The position numbers were made by a program, and so were the translations under genes. The notes under the pieces were generated by a model, which searched no databases, was not told the origin of the DNA, and saw only the letters and a program-made list of their open reading frames with translations. From Nitrosomonas supralitoralis (GTDB lineage Bacteria; Pseudomonadota; Gammaproteobacteria; Burkholderiales; Nitrosomonadaceae): a DNA stretch of 55,977 nucleotides. Every line of letters starts with the position of its first letter. The first letter of the stretch is position 1. Where the stretch lies: contig NZ_PXXU01000023.1 in the NCBI RefSeq assembly GCF_003011925.2, positions 1 to 55,977 on the forward strand, given 5' to 3'. Below, in pieces: positions 54,887 to 55,977 of the stretch.

Positions 54887-55977
54887 GGTGTTGTTGAATA
54901 AATCGAACTGTCGGTAAAAAGATGGCACATCTGGCATAATTCTGCAGGATTTCACTTGCAGAGAAGCCAATGCCTTACAAACACAACGAGAGCCGCCGTC
55001 ATAAGATCGAAAAATCTCGTTATAAAGTGACGAACTGGCATGAGTATAACAACGGATTGCGGCGACGGGGTGATATCACGATTTGGTTTACGGGGGCGGC
55101 AATCGCTGAGTGGCGTCCCACCAGAACGGGAGCTCGCGGCAGGCCGCAGGAATATTCTAATCTCGCCATAGAAACAACTCTATTTATCCGCCAGGTCTTT
55201 CATCTTCCCTTACGTCAAACCGAAGGTTTTATGAACTCGCTTGCCGGTATCATGAAAGTTGACATCACCATTCCTGACTTCAGTAGCCTGTCCAAGCGCA
55301 GCATTAAGTTACCTCGGCATACCCTAACCAAAGCGATGGAACCGGGTAGTCTTGTTATTGTTGATTCAACCGGTCTCAAGGTTTACGGCAAGGACGAATG
55401 GCACCAGGAAAAGCACGGTGTTCCTGCTCGTCGTACATGGCGGAAGCTGCATCTTGCAGTTGATGAAAATCATCAACTGTTGGCGTGCGAACTCACCCCA
55501 CCTGAAATAGGCGACCCCACTGCAATCCCGGATTTGCTTGCCCAAATTGATACGCCTTTTGAGACCTTTATCGCCGATGGTGCCTATGATGGCGAACCGA
55601 TTTCCCATGCGGTTTTGAATCAGCAACCTAATGCACAAGTGATCATTCCACCACACAAGACTGCTGTCCGTTCAGCTGCAGGCGACACCCAGCGAGACGG
55701 TCATATCAAAGTGATTGACCAGCATGGACGCATTGCTTGGCAAAAGAAGACAGGATATGGTTTGCGCAACTATGCCGAACTTGCCGTGCAACGCTACAAG
55801 CGCATTTTTGGCAAAGCCATGAAAGCGCGTGCAGTCCCACAGCAAAAAACAGAAGCGTGGATTAGTGCGTCTGCACTCAACAGAATGACCAATTTAGGTA
55901 TGCCGGTGTCTGTAAAATTCTAACAATTAACGGCAGAACGGAGCCATTGGGCTCATTTTGATTTATTCAACAACGCC
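54887..55977 (+). mobile_element. IS5-family insertion sequence
   Basis: Bounded by inverted termini GGTGTTGTTGAATAAATC (54887-54904) and, inverted, GGCGTTGTTGAATAAATC (55960-55977), with one mismatch in 18. About 1,091 bp with one intact transposase. The window ends on the last base of the right terminus, so a target duplication cannot be checked. Confidence 0.85.
54970..55923 (+). CDS. IS5-family DDE transposase
   Basis: 317 residues, intact. Starts MPYKHNESRRHKIEKSRYKV, and the DDE core shows IVDSTGLKVYGKDEWHQEKH (first Asp), TFIADGAYDGEP (second Asp) and the C-terminal YGLRNYAELAVQRYKRIFG with the Glu of a YREK-like segment. This arrangement is typical of the IS5 group (IS903/IS5 branch). 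Likely active, as frame and both termini are kept. Confidence 0.93.
   Translation: MPYKHNESRRHKIEKSRYKVTNWHEYNNGLRRRGDITIWFTGAAIAEWRPTRTGARGRPQEYSNLAIETTLFIRQVFHLPLRQTEGFMNSLAGIMKVDITIPDFSSLSKRSIKLPRHTLTKAMEPGSLVIVDSTGLKVYGKDEWHQEKHGVPARRTWRKLHLAVDENHQLLACELTPPEIGDPTAIPDLLAQIDTPFETFIADGAYDGEPISHAVLNQQPNAQVIIPPHKTAVRSAAGDTQRDGHIKVIDQHGRIAWQKKTGYGLRNYAELAVQRYKRIFGKAMKARAVPQQKTEAWISASALNRMTNLGMPVSVKF

Noticed and set aside
54709..54930. 73-codon minus-strand open frame between IS termini
   Set aside because: It crosses an IS terminus and matches no transposase motif known to me.
1..55977. CRISPR array, rRNA operon or integrase-bounded island
   Set aside because: No regularly spaced direct repeats, no rRNA sequence and no tyrosine integrase next to either tRNA.

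Overview
The window looks like a chromosome segment of a Nitrosomonas-type ammonia oxidiser (Betaproteobacteria, Nitrosomonadaceae). This is an inference. It rests on the gene run rpoE-rseA-rseB-mucD-lepA-lepB-DUF4845-rnc-era-pdxJ-acpS-nagZ, on a CADD-type para-aminobenzoate gene (a folate route described for Nitrosomonas and Chlamydia), on a PEP-CTERM exported esterase, and on moderate-to-low GC with AT-rich spacers. No ammonia-oxidation gene is present, so the genus is not proven.

Layout. 1-4.7 kb: a decayed IS1182-like transposase, a PEP-CTERM GDSL esterase, tRNA-Ser(GGA), a MEKHLA-domain protein and nadB, all on the minus strand. 5-17.6 kb: a long plus-strand run with the sigma-E envelope-stress unit (rpoE-rseA-rseB-mucD), the translation, secretion and RNA-processing genes lepA, lepB, rnc and era, then pdxJ-acpS-nagZ and lpdA. 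recO is absent from its usual place between era and pdxJ. 17.7-23.7 kb: a His-rich secreted protein, tRNA-Val(GAC), creA, hemA-prfA-prmC, grxD and a YqaA-type membrane protein.

24-26.8 kb is the most interesting regulatory unit. A sigma-54 activator with a cysteine-bearing methanogen-output-type sensor domain is divergent from a beta-carbonic anhydrase / COS-hydrolase-like enzyme and an FmdB zinc ribbon. The shared spacer holds a near-consensus -24/-12 promoter aimed at the enzyme and an upstream 17-bp palindrome. 27.4-31.2 kb holds a large SIR2-domain antiphage-type gene (Dsr1-like) cut in two by one in-frame TGA. 31.2-40 kb: metR/metE, the CADD gene, alaA, hom and thrC. 40.4-47.5 kb: a small lipoprotein, then TCA-cycle genes sdhB-sdhE-gltA-sucA-sucB without sdhCDA; the third subunit of the 2-oxoglutarate dehydrogenase complex may come from lpdA at 16 kb.

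47.6-56 kb is accessory: a DUF3617 protein, an SLC13/RCK transporter, an exo-endonuclease-phosphatase membrane protein, a broken coiled-coil gene, a DUF2726 protein, a small two-gene membrane-protein unit, and a HigBA-like toxin-antitoxin pair whose toxin is cut by insertion-sequence ends. The window stops exactly at the right terminus of an intact IS5-family element.
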